DNA from: Winogradskyella eckloniae
GTDB lineage: Bacteria > Bacteroidota > Bacteroidia > Flavobacteriales > Flavobacteriaceae
Assembly: GCF_013249045.1 (NCBI RefSeq)
Contig: NZ_JABRWP010000012.1
Span: 37,410-101,409, forward strand
Direction: 5' to 3'
Length of the DNA stretch: 64,000 nucleotides
The position numbers were made by a program, and so were the translations under genes. Shown here piece by piece: positions 35,278 through 44,804 of this stretch (positions are counted from its first letter, which is position 1; each line of letters opens with the position of its first letter). The notes beneath the pieces were generated by a model. It saw nothing but the letters and a program-made list of their open reading frames with translations, was not told the origin of the DNA and did no database searches.

Positions 35278-35868
35278 ATGAAAAAAATACTGATCTTACT
35301 AATTGTATTGCCATTTAGTTGTAAAGACGCAACGACATCGAACATTTCAAATGCATTAGATATTGAACAAGATACCTTGGCTGCGTCAAACTTACAAGAC
35401 AACATTGATCAAAGTGTCATTGATATTTGGCAAGATTATTTGAAAGAACATCCAGAATTTAAATCGGATAGAATGCCAGAGTCATGGTTTTTTCATAATA
35501 ATGAAGCCGATGCCAACCGTTTAGCAGAATTAGTTTTAAAGGGGAAAAAGAAAGCCAGTTCTGGTTTGTATTACATGTATAAAGCGGCCAATGTAGGATT
35601 GCCAGCCATTGGAACAAAGCATATTATTACTGATTTTTCGGGAAAAGCAAAAGCAATAATTCAAACTACTAAAGTAGATACAATACCTTTTAATAAAATT
35701 TCAGAAGCATATGCAGCTTTAGATATGGGAACTGATATTGAGCCTTTGGATGCTTGGAAAAAAGCGCATTGGGAATTTTTTTCCAGTGTATTTAATGAAA
35801 ATAACACTGTGCCAACAGAGAATATGTTAGTCGTTTGCGAATGGTTTGAAATGGTGTATAAACAGTAA
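35278..35868 (+). CDS. Lipoprotein with ASCH-type domain
   Basis: A 196-residue protein. The start MKKILILLIVLPFSCKDATTSN is a lipoprotein-like signal (PFSC, cysteine 15). Residues about 55-195 (VIDIWQDYLKEHPEFKSDRMPESWFFHNNEADANRLAELVLKGKKKASSGLYYMYKAANVGLPAIGTKHIITDFSGKAKAIIQTTKVDTIPFNKISEAYAALDMG... HWEFF) match the ASCH/PUA-like fold as in YqfB-type proteins: the GxKxAxxG helix-loop and DF-GKAKAIIQTT are characteristic. ASCH domains are usually cytoplasmic nucleic-acid or nucleoside binders, so export is unusual. A GTG one codon earlier is less likely as start. Confidence 0.82.
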   Translation: MKKILILLIVLPFSCKDATTSNISNALDIEQDTLAASNLQDNIDQSVIDIWQDYLKEHPEFKSDRMPESWFFHNNEADANRLAELVLKGKKKASSGLYYMYKAANVGLPAIGTKHIITDFSGKAKAIIQTTKVDTIPFNKISEAYAALDMGTDIEPLDAWKKAHWEFFSSVFNENNTVPTENMLVVCEWFEMVYKQ

Positions 35869-35895
35869 AAATAAAAGAAGTAATGTTAGTGTTTA

Positions 35896-36936
35896 TTACG
35901 AATTATAAACCTGATTCTCTTGTTCTGCTACGCGAATAAATGTTGTACGTTTTGTTAATTCTTTTAAGCGTTCGGCACCAACATAGGTACATGTGCTTCT
36001 AATGCCTCCCAAAATATCTTGTAAGGTATGTTTAACGTCGCCTTTGAAAGGCACTTCAACCGTTTTGCCTTCGCTTGCTCTGTATTCTGCAACACCTCCT
36101 ACGTATTTATCCATAGCAGTAGAAGAGCTCATAGCATAGAATTGTTTGTATTGTTCGCCATTTTTTGTAATTAATTCGCCGCCACTTTCTGTATGCCCAG
36201 AAAACATACCACCAAGCATTACAAAATCTGCACCTGCACCGAAAGCTTTTGCAACATCGCCAGGTGTGGCACAACCACCATCGCTTATAATTTGACCTCC
36301 TAGACCATGAGCAGCATCAGCACATTCTATAATTGCTGACAATTGCGGATAACCAACACCAGTTTTTACACGTGTTGTACACACACTTCCTGGTCCAATA
36401 CCAACCTTTACAATATCTGCTCCAGATAGGAGAAGTTGTTCTACCATTTCACCAGTTACAACGTTACCAGCGATTATTACTTTATCAGGATATTGCGCTC
36501 TTGTATGCTGAACAAATTCTACAAAATGTTCTGAGTAGCCATTAGCAACATCAATGCAAATAAATTTTAATTGAGGATTGCTATTAAAAACAGCTTTTAA
36601 TTTACTAGAATCCTCTGGTCCTGTACCTGTGCTAATAGCGATATAATCTTCTATGTTTTTTGGCGCATTGGCTAAAAAGGAATGCCATTGCTCTACAGCG
36701 TAATGTTTATGAATGGCTGTAAATAGTTTTTGTTTAGATAATTCTAGAGCCATTTCAAACGTGCCTACTGTGTCCATATTGGCTGCCATGATAGGAACGC
36801 CTTTCCAGCTTGCTGTACTGTTTAAAAAAGTGAAATCGCGTTCTAAAGACACCTGAGATCTACTTTTTAATGTAGAGCGTTTAGGTCTAATCATTACATC
36901 TTTAAAACCTAATTTAATATCATGTTCTATGCGCAT
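35896..36936 (-). CDS. guaC: GMP reductase
   Basis: GMP reductase converts GMP to IMP with NADPH in purine salvage. The 346-residue protein lacks the CBS domains of IMP dehydrogenase and starts [31 protein letters not shown], the GuaC N terminus. The catalytic cysteine is C186 in [24 protein letters not shown], and the flavin-independent nucleotide site shows [32 protein letters not shown]. The C-terminal [41 protein letters not shown] is also GuaC-like. Length matches the eukaryotic/enterobacterial type. Monocistronic. Confidence 0.95.
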   Translation of the reverse strand: MRIEHDIKLGFKDVMIRPKRSTLKSRSQVSLERDFTFLNSTASWKGVPIMAANMDTVGTFEMALELSKQKLFTAIHKHYAVEQWHSFLANAPKNIEDYIAISTGTGPEDSSKLKAVFNSNPQLKFICIDVANGYSEHFVEFVQHTRAQYPDKVIIAGNVVTGEMVEQLLLSGADIVKVGIGPGSVCTTRVKTGVGYPQLSAIIECADAAHGLGGQIISDGGCATPGDVAKAFGAGADFVMLGGMFSGHTESGGELITKNGEQYKQFYAMSSSTAMDKYVGGVAEYRASEGKTVEVPFKGDVKHTLQDILGGIRSTCTYVGAERLKELTKRTTFIRVAEQENQVYNS

Positions 36937-37021
36937 TTTTGAAGCTTAAAAGGGGTTGGTAAAAATTACATTTCTTCATTCAAATTGTTTCCAAAGGCAA
37001 TAAGAATGATGATTTTTGCGA

Positions 37022-37402
37022 CTATTTAATAGCAATCATGCTAATTTCAACATTCACGAATTTTGGTAAATTAGCAACTTCAACCGTTTCTCTTGCTGGC
37101 GCAGTAGCTTCATCAAAATAGGTTCCGTAAACTTCGTTGATTTGCTTGAAGTTATTCATATCGCTAATAAATATGGATGATTTAATAACGTTTTCAAAGC
37201 TCATGTCTGCAGCTTCTAAAACGGCTTTCATATTTTCCATAACCTGTTTGGTCTCCGTTTTAATATCGTCTGTGACTAAGGCCATTGTCTCTGGGTGTAG
37301 AGCTATTTGTCCAGATGTGTATAATGTGTTACCAACTAATACGGCTTGATTGTAAGGTCCTATTGGAGCAGGTGCTTTAGGTGTATTTATTATTTTTTTC
37401 AT
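37022..37402 (-). CDS. ridA: RidA family enamine/imine deaminase
   Basis: RidA hydrolyses reactive enamines such as 2-aminoacrylate released by PLP enzymes. The 126-residue protein reads MKKIINTPKAPAPIGPYNQAVLVGNTLYTSGQIALHPETM and ends with EVANLPKFVNVEISMIAIK, including the conserved GPY, SGQI and APARETVEVANLPK blocks. An earlier in-frame ATG (37441) would add 13 residues absent from the family; a TAAATTTG -7 box at 37447-37454 lies upstream of both. Neighbours are unrelated (guaC, lptD), each apparently its own transcript. Confidence 0.93.
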   Translation of the reverse strand: MKKIINTPKAPAPIGPYNQAVLVGNTLYTSGQIALHPETMALVTDDIKTETKQVMENMKAVLEAADMSFENVIKSSIFISDMNNFKQINEVYGTYFDEATAPARETVEVANLPKFVNVEISMIAIK

Positions 37403-37446
37403 AATATTTCTCAAAAATGAGAAGGCGTTTAAGTTATACAATACTT

Positions 37447-37454
37447 CAAATTTA
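37447..37454 (-). promoter_or_regulatory. Bacteroidota -7 box TAAATTTG
   Basis: The minus strand reads TAAATTTG (TAnnTTTG) 45 bases upstream of the preferred ridA ATG at 37402 and only 6 bases from the ATG at 37441, favouring the shorter protein. Confidence 0.5.
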
Positions 37455-37543
37455 ATGTATTTTTTAAGAAAATTTAAAGTAAAGTTATACTTGTTTTAAA
37501 TTAGCTAAAACTAAATATGGGCTTTTAAATAATGAGAAAGTAA

Positions 37544-40261
37544 TTAATTTCCAACGCTTCTATCAGCACGTTTTCTTTGGTCGTATTTTAAGTCAGAAAG
37601 CATACTTGATTTAATACCAATAAAGAAATTCCATGAGCTTCGATCACTGAAAGGGATCCAAGAAAAATTCATACGCCAACTCAATAAATCACGTTCAAAA
37701 CGTAATTGGGTATACGTAAACCCTTGATTTAAAAAATCATATCCAGAAGAAGCACCAACACTCCAACGTGGTGATAAGTCTACATCACCAGAAAACATTA
37801 ATGAATGCGATGAAATTTCATTTTGGCGTTGCGTATTGTTATAGTTAGCCGAATAGGCTAATCTTAAACTCCAAGGCATTTTGTAGTTATAAAAATCGTT
37901 CTTTTCCTCTTTTTTATCTTTGTTTTTGTCTTGGTCAGAGAGGCGTTTGTCTGCGTAGTCTTCAGATCTTCCAAATAAATCATCAGTTCGTCCACCTGAA
38001 CGCGCAGACTCTCTAGATGCTGCACTGTCTTCCGCAGATTCATCTCCAGAAAAACTATCATTAGATAAGGTGTAGCTCATCGTTAAATTTGCAGATGTTA
38101 GTCTAAATAAACTTCCGCCATTGTCAATATTAAATGTATTAACCACATTATTATTGCTATCGAGAGCATATGGATTTAACGTCATTCCAAAATTAATACT
38201 CATTTTATTATTGAGTATTTGAGTACCACCACTAACTCTTACAGGACTTATATTTAACGAATCTGCAGCCAAATCATATGCTGTAGAAAAGTTTAAATTA
38301 TTTAGTATAAATACTTTTTCTGGCTCTGTTTTAGTAGAATCTTTAGCTCTGATTTTTGCTTCTAGATTATTACCAATAGATAAGCCAACACTGCTAGAGT
38401 AGCGATTACTAGGACTGCCGTAGAGGGAATTTTCAAAACGTGTATATTCTACTTCAGAGGTCGTACCATCTGCATCAACAACATCATAGGTTTCGTAATA
38501 CTGATCAAAGGCTGGAGTAATAGAGTAGGACAAAGATGGTCTTATGACATGCCTAATGGCTTGAATTCTTGGGTCTTTTCCTTCTTTTTCAAAATTAAAC
38601 ATTCCGTAAATGGTTGTACCAATACTGGCACCAACATTATAGGTTAAGAAACGGTCGAATCCATTTTGGTCGATAGAAACTTCTTCTTCATTCGTTTGGT
38701 CGTAGTATTTTTTAACGGTTTTTAGCGTCCAATTTTCATCTAGGTTAGCATTTGCACTCACACTAAAATAATCAAACACTTTAAAATTAGTTGTAATAGG
38801 TAAGCTGTGTTTCATACCTACTTTGGCGTCATCAAACATTTCACTTTTACCAAAAATACTGTCGTTAGTAACGATTGAATATTCGCCACGTGATGTCACT
38901 TGAAAGTTTATATTTTGAATAACCCCTTTTTTTGAACCCGTTTTTGGAGCAAATGGATAAACTCTACCTATAGATGTTTGTAATGTTGGTAAGGTTAAAT
39001 TAATGTCGCCCGTATTGGTGTTTTGACTATGTGAAGCTGTTAAGCTTAAATTAACCTGAGGTTCTCCAGCAAACGTTTTAGAATACGACACAGAAGAGGC
39101 TAAAGTGTTATTTAAAAAGTTAGATTGATTTAATTGGTTTACAGATTCTTGATAATAGGAGCTACTTCCTAAATTTACAGAAGCAGAAAAACGAGCATTT
39201 GGGTTCGCCTTAGAGTCTTGGCTATGTGACCATCTAAGGTTGTAAATAGTACTCTGAGTAAAGTCTGAAAAACCACGTTCACTATTCAGTAAGTTTTCAT
39301 ATCTAAAACTAACGTTTCCTCTATATTTATAACGTTTTGCATAATTGTTCTCTATGCGTAATCCATAACTACCATTTGTGTAATAATCTCCTAAAACTGC
39401 TAAATCTAAATAATCATTAATAGCAAAATAATAACCACCATTTTGAATAAAATACCCTCTGTCATTACCAGTGTCTTCACCAAAGGACGGAAATATAATT
39501 CCTGAGGTTTGTTTTTGTGTCATAGGAAAGAATGCAAAAGGTAATGCAATAGGTGTAGGTACACCATAGATTTCCATATATGTAGGTCCTACGATTACCT
39601 TTTTGTTAGGGACCAATTTCATTTTAGATGTCACAAACTGGTATTCAGGATCTTCTTCATCTTCGGCAGTAGTGAATTTACTGTTTTTCATAAAATAGAC
39701 CGAGTCATTTTCCTTTTTGGTTATTGGCGAGTATACCTTAAATCCTTGCTGTTCGGTTTTAGAGTTAAAAACGATAGCTTTTTTAGTTTCCGTATTAAAC
39801 ACAATAGAATCTGGTTCAATAACATTTTCCCCTTGGGTAAACACAGGACGTTGCGAGTAACCTGTAGAGTCTTTTATTCGGCCAGCATATACAAGGTTTT
39901 TGCTATAATCAATTTCAATGATACCAGCTTTTATTTCCATATCTTCATACAGCACTTCGGCTTCATTGTACATATAGATTTTTTGCTTCTTTTGGTTCAT
40001 AGAAACATAGTCTGCTGCTCTATATTTTACAATACCAGTTAAAAACTCTTTCTTTTTTAAAGAGTCTTTTTTTGTAGAATCAGTCTCTGTTGTGTTTACT
40101 GGGAGTTTAACAATTTCGCCTGCCGTTATTTTAGTGGTGTCTATAGGCTTTTTGGCAGGAATTGATACGCTAGATTTAGGTAATTCTTGTGCAAAGCTCA
40201 ACGTGTTTATAAACACTGTAAAACTCAATAAAAAAAGTATGTTTATTCTATTTGTACGCAA
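37544..40261 (-). CDS. lptD: LptD-like outer-membrane LPS assembly protein
   Basis: LptD inserts lipopolysaccharide into the outer leaflet. This Bacteroidota version has an OstA-like periplasmic beta-jellyroll (about residues 75-220: GIVKYRAADYVSMNQKKQKIYMYNEAEVLYEDMEIKAGIIEIDYSKNLVYAGRIKDSTG, repeated as MKLVPNKKVIVGPTYMEIYGVPTPIALPFAFFPM), then a large beta-barrel with many Tyr/Ser strands. An ATG at 40312 gives 922 residues, but it overlaps a TACTTTTG promoter box and its first 17 residues are unlike a signal. TTG at 40261 gives a good signal peptide, RTNRINILFLLSFTVFINTLSFAQ, and is preferred (905 residues). A low-complexity charged segment (SAASRESARSGGRTDDLFGRSEDYADKR) interrupts the barrel. 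Confidence 0.82.
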   Translation of the reverse strand: MRTNRINILFLLSFTVFINTLSFAQELPKSSVSIPAKKPIDTTKITAGEIVKLPVNTTETDSTKKDSLKKKEFLTGIVKYRAADYVSMNQKKQKIYMYNEAEVLYEDMEIKAGIIEIDYSKNLVYAGRIKDSTGYSQRPVFTQGENVIEPDSIVFNTETKKAIVFNSKTEQQGFKVYSPITKKENDSVYFMKNSKFTTAEDEEDPEYQFVTSKMKLVPNKKVIVGPTYMEIYGVPTPIALPFAFFPMTQKQTSGIIFPSFGEDTGNDRGYFIQNGGYYFAINDYLDLAVLGDYYTNGSYGLRIENNYAKRYKYRGNVSFRYENLLNSERGFSDFTQSTIYNLRWSHSQDSKANPNARFSASVNLGSSSYYQESVNQLNQSNFLNNTLASSVSYSKTFAGEPQVNLSLTASHSQNTNTGDINLTLPTLQTSIGRVYPFAPKTGSKKGVIQNINFQVTSRGEYSIVTNDSIFGKSEMFDDAKVGMKHSLPITTNFKVFDYFSVSANANLDENWTLKTVKKYYDQTNEEEVSIDQNGFDRFLTYNVGASIGTTIYGMFNFEKEGKDPRIQAIRHVIRPSLSYSITPAFDQYYETYDVVDADGTTSEVEYTRFENSLYGSPSNRYSSSVGLSIGNNLEAKIRAKDSTKTEPEKVFILNNLNFSTAYDLAADSLNISPVRVSGGTQILNNKMSINFGMTLNPYALDSNNNVVNTFNIDNGGSLFRLTSANLTMSYTLSNDSFSGDESAEDSAASRESARSGGRTDDLFGRSEDYADKRLSDQDKNKDKKEEKNDFYNYKMPWSLRLAYSANYNNTQRQNEISSHSLMFSGDVDLSPRWSVGASSGYDFLNQGFTYTQLRFERDLLSWRMNFSWIPFSDRSSWNFFIGIKSSMLSDLKYDQRKRADRSVGN

Positions 40262-40309
40262 TCCTTTTAAATGTATTTTTGTAAAAGTATGGCTCGGTTT
40301 TTGAAACGC

Positions 40310-40317
40310 CAAAAGTA
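40310..40317 (-). promoter_or_regulatory. Bacteroidota -7 box TACTTTTG upstream of lptD
   Basis: The minus strand reads TACTTTTG at 40317-40310, matching TAnnTTTG. It overlaps the first codon of the longest lptD frame (ATG 40314-side), so the transcript would begin near 40303 and translation at the TTG at 40261. Confidence 0.5.
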
Positions 40318-40422
40318 CAGTTATTTTTTTGTGATTGATTTATTAAAATCATAAAGTTGAAAAATAGGCTGTAGCAATTATAACTATGTAATAAACCGAG
40401 ATTATAAATCGTTAATAAAAAT

Positions 40423-41541
40423 ATGCAAACGAAGCAAAAACACTTAATAGTATTCTTACTACTTTTATTTATAAGTTCTTTAACATCTCAAAGTGATTTA
40501 TATGGACAAGACGATAGATTTGTGGTTGTGTTAGACGCTGGTCATGGCGGAAAAGATCCTGGTCGACCTACTAAAAATGGTTATAAAGAAAAGGATATAG
40601 CGTTAAAGGTGGTTTTAGAATTGGGTAAACAACTCGAAAAAGATCCAGATGTTAAAGTCATTTACACCCGTAAAACAGATGTGTTTTTAGAGTTGCATGA
40701 ACGTTCGGCAATAGCAAACAAAGCAGATGCAGATTTATTTGTTTCGGTACACTGTAATGCACATAATTCACAAGCCTATGGCACAGAAACTTATGTTTTG
40801 GGTGCCAAAAATGACGAACGAAATATGTCTGTGGCAAAAGCAGAAAATGAAGTGATTTTTTTAGAAGATAATCACGAAGAGCATTATGAAGGTTTTGATC
40901 CTAGTTCACCAGAGTCTGTAATAGCATTAGGAATTGAGCAAGAGTTTTATGTAGAGCAAAGTATTGTATTGGCTCGTAAGGTAGAAGATAATTTTTCAGG
41001 AAAATTAAAAAGAAAGAGTAGGGGAATTAAGCAATTAAGTTTATGGGTATTGCATAATACTTATATGCCAAGTGTTTTGATAGAAACAGGGTTTATAACC
41101 AATAAGACCGAAGGTGCTTTTTTAAATTCAAAAAATGGCCAAACAAAAATAGCCACAGCGATAAAAGATGCCATTATAGAGTATAAAAAAGAATTAGATT
41201 TAAATGTAGGCACCTCGTTATCAATTGGAGAAGGGGAAGGCGTCGTTCAAAAAAAGGATGAGACACCCAACATCGTTAAGGATGTAACCTTCAAAGTTCA
41301 AATTTCTGCGAGTTCTAGAGCATTAGAGCCTAAATCCTATAATTTTAAGGGTCTTAGTGATATAAGTAGAGAAAAGGCAGGCAATCTATATAAATATTAT
41401 AGCGGTAAAACTTCAGACTACACTAAAATTCAAAATTTGCTAACAGAAGCAAGAAAAGCCTATTCAGAAGCTTTTATTGTCGCTTTTAAAGGCGGTAAAA
41501 GAATTAGCATGACGGAAGCGTTGAAATCCGCAAAGGATTAA
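40423..41541 (+). CDS. amiC: N-acetylmuramoyl-L-alanine amidase (Amidase_3)
   Basis: Zinc amidases of this family cut the bond between muramic acid and the stem peptide, as in daughter-cell separation. The 372-residue protein has a signal sequence (LIVFLLLLFISSLTSQSDLYGQ), then the catalytic domain VVVLDAGHGGKDPGRPTKNGYKEKDIALKVVLELG with first zinc histidine, ERSAIANKADADLFVSVHCNAHNS with the later histidine, and SVLIETGFITNKTEG with the catalytic glutamate. A C-terminal region of about 90 residues (TFKVQISASSRALEPKSYNFKGLSDISREKAGNLYKYYSGKT) is SPOR-like and would target septal peptidoglycan. MlaD follows on the same strand. Confidence 0.92.
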   Translation: MQTKQKHLIVFLLLLFISSLTSQSDLYGQDDRFVVVLDAGHGGKDPGRPTKNGYKEKDIALKVVLELGKQLEKDPDVKVIYTRKTDVFLELHERSAIANKADADLFVSVHCNAHNSQAYGTETYVLGAKNDERNMSVAKAENEVIFLEDNHEEHYEGFDPSSPESVIALGIEQEFYVEQSIVLARKVEDNFSGKLKRKSRGIKQLSLWVLHNTYMPSVLIETGFITNKTEGAFLNSKNGQTKIATAIKDAIIEYKKELDLNVGTSLSIGEGEGVVQKKDETPNIVKDVTFKVQISASSRALEPKSYNFKGLSDISREKAGNLYKYYSGKTSDYTKIQNLLTEARKAYSEAFIVAFKGGKRISMTEALKSAKD

Positions 41542-41595
41542 GAATATTATTTATATATTTATTCATAATTTTGTTTTAAACCAAAGAATAGCCCA

Positions 41596-42543
41596 TTGAA
41601 AATTTCAAGAGAAGTTAAAACAGCCGTACTGGTCATTGCTGGTATCGCTTTTTGTATTTATTTATTCACGTATTTAAAGGGTGAAGAATTATTTACAAGC
41701 ACAAATACCTACTACACAGAATTCGATTATAATTCGTTGTCTATGGCTTCGCCAGTAACGGTAAAAGGTAATAAAATTGGAAAAATTAAAAACATTCAGT
41801 ACGATTTTGAATCCGGAAAAACAAAAGTTGAATTTAAGGTTACACCAGATTTAAAATTTTCAAAAAACAGTATTGTAAGATTGTATCAAGATGGTTTAAT
41901 GGGTGGAAATGGCTTGGCTATTATAGATGCCAATGATGGTGAGATTGCTAAAGATGGTGATTTTATAAAATCGGAGATAAAACCTGGTATGATTTCTTCT
42001 TTAGAAAAGAATTTTTCGGGAATTAGTGATGACTTAGGCGCAACACTTCGCTCTTCAGATACGTTATTAACCAACTTAAATGCATTGGTAAATGACGAAT
42101 CTGATCATGGATTAAAACAGACCATTGCCGAATTAAATTCTACCTTAAAGACTTTTAAAAGTTTGGCCTTTTCTGCAAATAGATTGATACAACAAAATGA
42201 CGAAAAAATTGCGGCGATGCTTAGTAATTTTGAAACGTCTAGCCAAGAGTTAACCAATTTAACAAAAGGACTTAACGAGGCTAACCTTGCGCAATCTATT
42301 AAAAACCTAGACGACACGGTTCTAAAATTTAAGCAATTAGCATCTGGTTTAGAAGCAGGTGAAGGTTCAATGGGTAAATTATTAAAAGATGAAAAGCTTT
42401 ACGATAATTTAGAAAGTGCCACCAAAGAGTTAGAGCTTTTACTTTTAGATATAAAGTTACATCCAGCACGTTACAGACGTATTTTATCTAAAAAAGAAAT
42501 CCCTTACGAGGAACCTACAGAAGCAGAATTAAACAACAATTAG
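41596..42543 (+). CDS. MlaD/MCE family protein
   Basis: A 315-residue MCE-domain protein, the periplasmic lipid-carrying partner of an Mla-type ABC transporter. It starts at TTG (41596), since the conserved KISREVKTAVLVIAGIAFCIYLFTYLKG membrane helix follows at once. The MCE domain covers about residues 35-120: YYTEFDYNSLSMASPVTVKGNKIGKIKNIQYDFESGKTKVEFKVTPDLKFSKNSIVRLYQDGLMGGNGLAII. The rest is a long helical region with periodic leucines (LNALVNDESDHGLKQTIAELNSTLKTFKSLAFSANRLI). It is 54 bp after the amidase and 12 bp before the Fe-S gene, so one transcript is likely. No ATPase or permease gene is adjacent. Confidence 0.9.
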   Translation: MKISREVKTAVLVIAGIAFCIYLFTYLKGEELFTSTNTYYTEFDYNSLSMASPVTVKGNKIGKIKNIQYDFESGKTKVEFKVTPDLKFSKNSIVRLYQDGLMGGNGLAIIDANDGEIAKDGDFIKSEIKPGMISSLEKNFSGISDDLGATLRSSDTLLTNLNALVNDESDHGLKQTIAELNSTLKTFKSLAFSANRLIQQNDEKIAAMLSNFETSSQELTNLTKGLNEANLAQSIKNLDDTVLKFKQLASGLEAGEGSMGKLLKDEKLYDNLESATKELELLLLDIKLHPARYRRILSKKEIPYEEPTEAELNNN

Positions 42544-42555
42544 ATCTTTCCAACT

Positions 42556-43872
42556 ATGGAATACTTACCAAATATCATTTTTGCTATAATATTAATAGCA
42601 GGTATTGGCTACTTTGCTAATAATGTAAAAAAGCTCATCCGAAATATAAAATTGGGTCATAAAGTTGATGCCAGTGATCATAAATCTGAACGCTGGAAAA
42701 ACGTTGTAAATATTGCCTTAGGCCAAAGTAAATTGGTAAAACGACCAGTTTCAGGAATTCTTCATGCTATTGTTTATGTTGGCTTTGTGATAATTAATAT
42801 GGAAGTCCTAGAAATTATAATTGATGGACTTTTTGGAACACATCGTATTGGGTTATCTGTATTACCAGAATCAGTTTATGGATTTCTAATTGGCGCTTTT
42901 GAGATACTAGCCGTTTTGGTTTTGGTTTCTGTTACTGTTTTTTGGATTAGAAGAAATGTGATAAAAATTAAACGTTTCTTAAGTTCAGAAATGAAAGGAT
43001 GGCCAAAAAACGATGGTAATTTTATCTTGTATTTTGAAGTTGTATTAATGTGTTTGTTTCTAGTGATGAATGCGACAGATACCACATTTCAAAATCTAAA
43101 CTCAGGCAATGTGATTTCGCAATTTATTGCACCTTGGTTTAGTGGCTTTGAACTAGAAACATTACATACCATTGAAAGCGTAGCATGGTGGTTACATATT
43201 GTAGGTATTTTAATTTTCTTAAATTACTTATATTTCTCTAAGCATTTGCATATTCTTTTAGCGTTTCCGAATGTGTATTACGGAAGTGTAGCGCCAAAAG
43301 GAAAATTCAATAATCTTGAAGCCGTAACGGCAGAAGTAAAATTAATGATGGATCCAGATGCAGATCCTTATGCCGCACCTCCAGAAACTGCAGAAGATGA
43401 AGTGCCAGCTAAATTTGGAGCAAGTGATGTAATGGATTTAACACAAGTACAATTGCTAAATGCCTATACATGTACTGAGTGTGGTCGTTGTACGTCATCA
43501 TGTCCTGCAAATCTTACAGGCAAGAAATTATCGCCTCGTAAAATTATGATGGATACCAGAGATCGTTTAGAAGAAGTTGGTAAAAATATAGACCTTAATA
43601 AAGGTAAGTTTGTTGATGATGGCAAACAGCTTTTAGGCGATTATATAACCAACGAAGAACTTTGGGCATGTACCACGTGTAATGCTTGTGTAGAAGAATG
43701 TCCTGTGAGTATCAATCCTTTATCTATCATTATGGAAATGCGTCGATATTTAGTAATGGAACAGAGTGCAGCACCAATGGAATTAAATAACATGATGACC
43801 AATATAGAAAATAACGGAGCACCTTGGCCTTATAACCAAATGGACCGATTAAATTGGAAGGACGAAAACTAA
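42556..43872 (+). CDS. Membrane-bound Fe-S oxidoreductase subunit (two 4Fe-4S clusters)
   Basis: A 438-residue protein. About five membrane helices occupy residues 5-230 and include histidines positioned for heme b binding (HAIVYVGFVIINMEVLEIII; WWLHIVGILIFLNYLYFSKHLHI), as in NarI/HdrE-type subunits. A cytoplasmic part follows with CTECGRCTSSCP (from C306) and CTTCNACVEECP (from C372), two classical 4Fe-4S motifs. With the next gene this forms an HdrDE/GlpC-like pair passing electrons from a cytoplasmic donor to the quinone pool; the donor (perhaps electron-transfer flavoprotein) is inferred. The pair is common in Flavobacteriia. Confidence 0.88.
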   Translation: MEYLPNIIFAIILIAGIGYFANNVKKLIRNIKLGHKVDASDHKSERWKNVVNIALGQSKLVKRPVSGILHAIVYVGFVIINMEVLEIIIDGLFGTHRIGLSVLPESVYGFLIGAFEILAVLVLVSVTVFWIRRNVIKIKRFLSSEMKGWPKNDGNFILYFEVVLMCLFLVMNATDTTFQNLNSGNVISQFIAPWFSGFELETLHTIESVAWWLHIVGILIFLNYLYFSKHLHILLAFPNVYYGSVAPKGKFNNLEAVTAEVKLMMDPDADPYAAPPETAEDEVPAKFGASDVMDLTQVQLLNAYTCTECGRCTSSCPANLTGKKLSPRKIMMDTRDRLEEVGKNIDLNKGKFVDDGKQLLGDYITNEELWACTTCNACVEECPVSINPLSIIMEMRRYLVMEQSAAPMELNNMMTNIENNGAPWPYNQMDRLNWKDEN

Positions 43873-43977
43873 CAGAGCGTTTAAAGTTATAATGTTACAA
43901 AGTTGAAATATTATAGAGTAGGGAAGTAGATGTAAAAACTTTTATGCTTTTAAATATTTAACAAAAAAACGAATAGA

Positions 43978-44760
43978 ATGAGCGAGCAACTAAATGTGCC
44001 AACGATGGCAGAAATGATGGCAGAAGGTAAGCAACCAGAAATTTTATTTTGGGTTGGTTCAGCCGGAAGTTATGATGATAGAGCAAAGAAAATCACTAAA
44101 GCTTTTGTAAAGATTCTTAATAAAGCAAATGTCAATTTTGCTGTTTTAGGTACAGAGGAAAGTAATACAGGTGACGTTGCTAAGCGCGCAGGAAATGAAT
44201 TTTTGTTTCAGATGCAAGCGGTTATGAATATTGAAGTTTTAAACGCTTACGACGTAAAACGTATTGTAACCTGTGATCCGCATTCATTTAATTGTTTAAA
44301 AAACGAGTATCCTGGACTTGGCGGTAATTATGATGTTATTCATCATACACAATATATAGAAGAATTAATTAGCTCTGGTCGTTTAACAGTAGATGGAAAT
44401 ACCTTCAAAGGCAAACGCATTACCTTTCATGATCCATGTTATTTAGGAAGAGCAAATAGTATATATGATGCACCTAGAGACGTGCTTAAAAAAACAAATG
44501 CTACACTGGTAGAGATGAAACGACATAAAGGAACAGCGTTATGTTGTGGAGCAGGAGGTGCACAAATGTTTAAAGAGCCAGAAAAAGGAGATAAGGACAT
44601 TAATGTGCTAAGAACAGAAGATGCTTTAGAAACCCAACCAGAAATTATAGCTACAGGTTGTCCGTATTGCAATACCATGATGACAGATGGTGTAAAGTTT
44701 AAAGAGAAAGAAGCCGATATTAAAGTAATGGATATAGCAGAATTGATTGCGGATGCATAG
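43978..44760 (+). CDS. Fe-S binding protein with CCG motifs (HdrB/GlpC-like)
   Basis: A 260-residue cytoplasmic partner of the preceding membrane protein. It carries two CCG-type cysteine clusters: CDPHSFNCLKNEYPG...HDPCYLGRAN and CCGAGGAQMF...GCPYCNTMM, which in heterodisulfide-reductase-like proteins hold a noncubane 4Fe-4S cluster. The N terminus MSEQLNVPTMAEMMAEGKQPEILFWVGSAGSYDDRAKKITKAFVKIL is the usual one in Flavobacteriia. It lies 105 bp after its partner. It is the last core-genome gene: the cassette array begins 70 bp after its stop. Confidence 0.88.
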   Translation: MSEQLNVPTMAEMMAEGKQPEILFWVGSAGSYDDRAKKITKAFVKILNKANVNFAVLGTEESNTGDVAKRAGNEFLFQMQAVMNIEVLNAYDVKRIVTCDPHSFNCLKNEYPGLGGNYDVIHHTQYIEELISSGRLTVDGNTFKGKRITFHDPCYLGRANSIYDAPRDVLKKTNATLVEMKRHKGTALCCGAGGAQMFKEPEKGDKDINVLRTEDALETQPEIIATGCPYCNTMMTDGVKFKEKEADIKVMDIAELIADA

Positions 44761-44804
44761 AAAACGTTTAAATTCTGTTGATTGATTATAAATATAAAAG
44801 GCGG

